The notes beneath the pieces were generated by a model. The model did no database searches, had not been told where the DNA came from, and was given only the letters and a program-made list of their open reading frames with translations. From UBA9845 sp051889975 (lineage in GTDB: Bacteria > Bacillota > Clostridia > Christensenellales > UBA1242), in NCBI GenBank assembly GCA_051889975.1, contig JBJFDJ010000014.1, positions 1-14,147 of the forward strand: a stretch of DNA of 14,147 nucleotides, written 5' to 3'. Both the position numbers and the translations under genes were made by a program. The first letter of the stretch is position 1, and the number at the start of each line of letters is the position of its first letter. Below are positions 13,767 through 14,147 of this stretch, one piece after another.

Positions 13767-13896
13767 AATCAGTCAAAAACATAAAGTTACAAAGCCAAGA
13801 ATTATAAAAAAAATATAAAAGTGAAGTGGATTTTGTTTGATTAACGAAAATTCATAACAAATTTGAGTTTATTAATTTTCTTTTGCTAAAAAAATG

Positions 13897-13905
13897 TGAT
13901 ATACT
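13897..13905 (+). promoter_or_regulatory. Extended -10 promoter at the 45-aa ORF
   Basis: TG at 13897-13898, one base, then TATACT (13900-13905), an extended -10 element. No good -35 is present, which such promoters tolerate. The expected start, 6-7 bases downstream of the box, falls on or next to the ATG at 13912. Confidence 0.5.
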
Positions 13906-13911
13906 TTTTTT

Positions 13912-14049
13912 ATGAAAATAAATGCAAAAAAATCAAATCAAAAAAAATTGCCCAACAAGAACAAAAATTCAAATAAGCAATTTAAACAAAAATATTTTGA
14001 TTATTATGACGATGTTAAACACTACACAAAAGGCAAGGAAGATTGGTAG
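13912..14049 (+). CDS. Small Lys-rich ORF, 45 aa, possibly leaderless
   Basis: I do not recognise a family. The ORF runs from ATG at 13912 to TAG at 14047-14049. The first half is basic and Asn/Lys-rich (MKINAKKSNQKKLPNKNKNS); the second half is aromatic and mixed-charge (KYFDYYDDVKHYTKGKEDW), which looks more like constrained protein than random AT-rich translation. There is no ribosome binding site: the bases just before the ATG are T-rich. An extended -10 box ends 6 nt before the ATG, so the transcript would begin at or beside the start codon, that is, a leaderless mRNA. It has no clear terminator before the window ends; 14050-14147 holds only AT-rich sequence. Alternatives are a non-coding transcript or a chance ORF. 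Confidence 0.45.
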   Translation: MKINAKKSNQKKLPNKNKNSNKQFKQKYFDYYDDVKHYTKGKEDW

Positions 14050-14147
14050 TTAAAATCAAAAATAAAATATTAATATGGGCGCACAAAAAAAACACAAAAT
14101 ATCTTTATTTTTTAACTTTGATATGCAAAAATAAAAAATTTTTATAA

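Noticed and set aside
14075..14134. 19-codon ORF at the right edge
   Set aside because: Too short, without a ribosome binding site, and close to the end of the window; chance cannot be excluded.

Overview
The window is AT-rich bacterial DNA with short intergenic spacers, AAAGGAG-type ribosome binding sites, consensus SigA-type promoters (TTGACA/TATAAT) and U-tailed hairpin terminators. A CIRCE heat-shock operator, a classical lipobox and a MarR/FtsX-type ABC pair point to a low-GC Bacillota, probably an uncultured clostridial lineage. TAA, TAG and TGA all end genes (marR ends in TGA) and Trp is read from TGG, so this is the standard bacterial code, not the mollicute one. An exact 100-N gap shows that the sequence is a draft scaffold.

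Layout. Positions 1-34 are the tail of an upstream gene. Then come an unrecognised 172-residue protein (116-634), a terminator, and rsmE (16S rRNA U1498 methyltransferase, 746-1468) with its own promoter. The rsmE terminator lies in a 55-bp segment that occurs identically on both sides of the gap (1502-1601). This is almost certainly an unmerged contig overlap. Next is a two-gene unit: an autoregulated-looking MarR repressor (1900-2337) overlapping by 17 bp a fused ATPase/FtsX-type ABC transporter (2321-4843). After a terminator and a two-copy 20-bp direct repeat comes clpB (5262-7841), whose promoter is embedded in a CIRCE element. A large surface lipoprotein (8094-10472) follows and ends at a strong terminator.

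A ZIP-family metal transporter (10631-11410, minus strand) is divergent from gpmI (11690-13192), the Mn-dependent phosphoglycerate mutase. Downstream of gpmI two hairpins of opposite polarity separate it from a convergent minus-strand gene (13285-13590). That gene encodes a strange 101-residue protein in which Asn, Arg, Asp and Cys make up about two thirds of the residues. At the right edge a 45-residue Lys-rich ORF (13912-14049) has an extended -10 promoter placed so that the mRNA would be leaderless.

Most of the window is housekeeping (rRNA modification, protein disaggregation, glycolysis) mixed with envelope functions (ABC exporter, lipoprotein, metal uptake). No RNA genes, CRISPR arrays, transposases or prophage genes were seen. 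No complete undescribed multi-gene system is evident. The least explained items are the Cys/Asn/Arg/Asp-rich protein, the leaderless small ORF, the large lipoprotein and the 172-residue protein.
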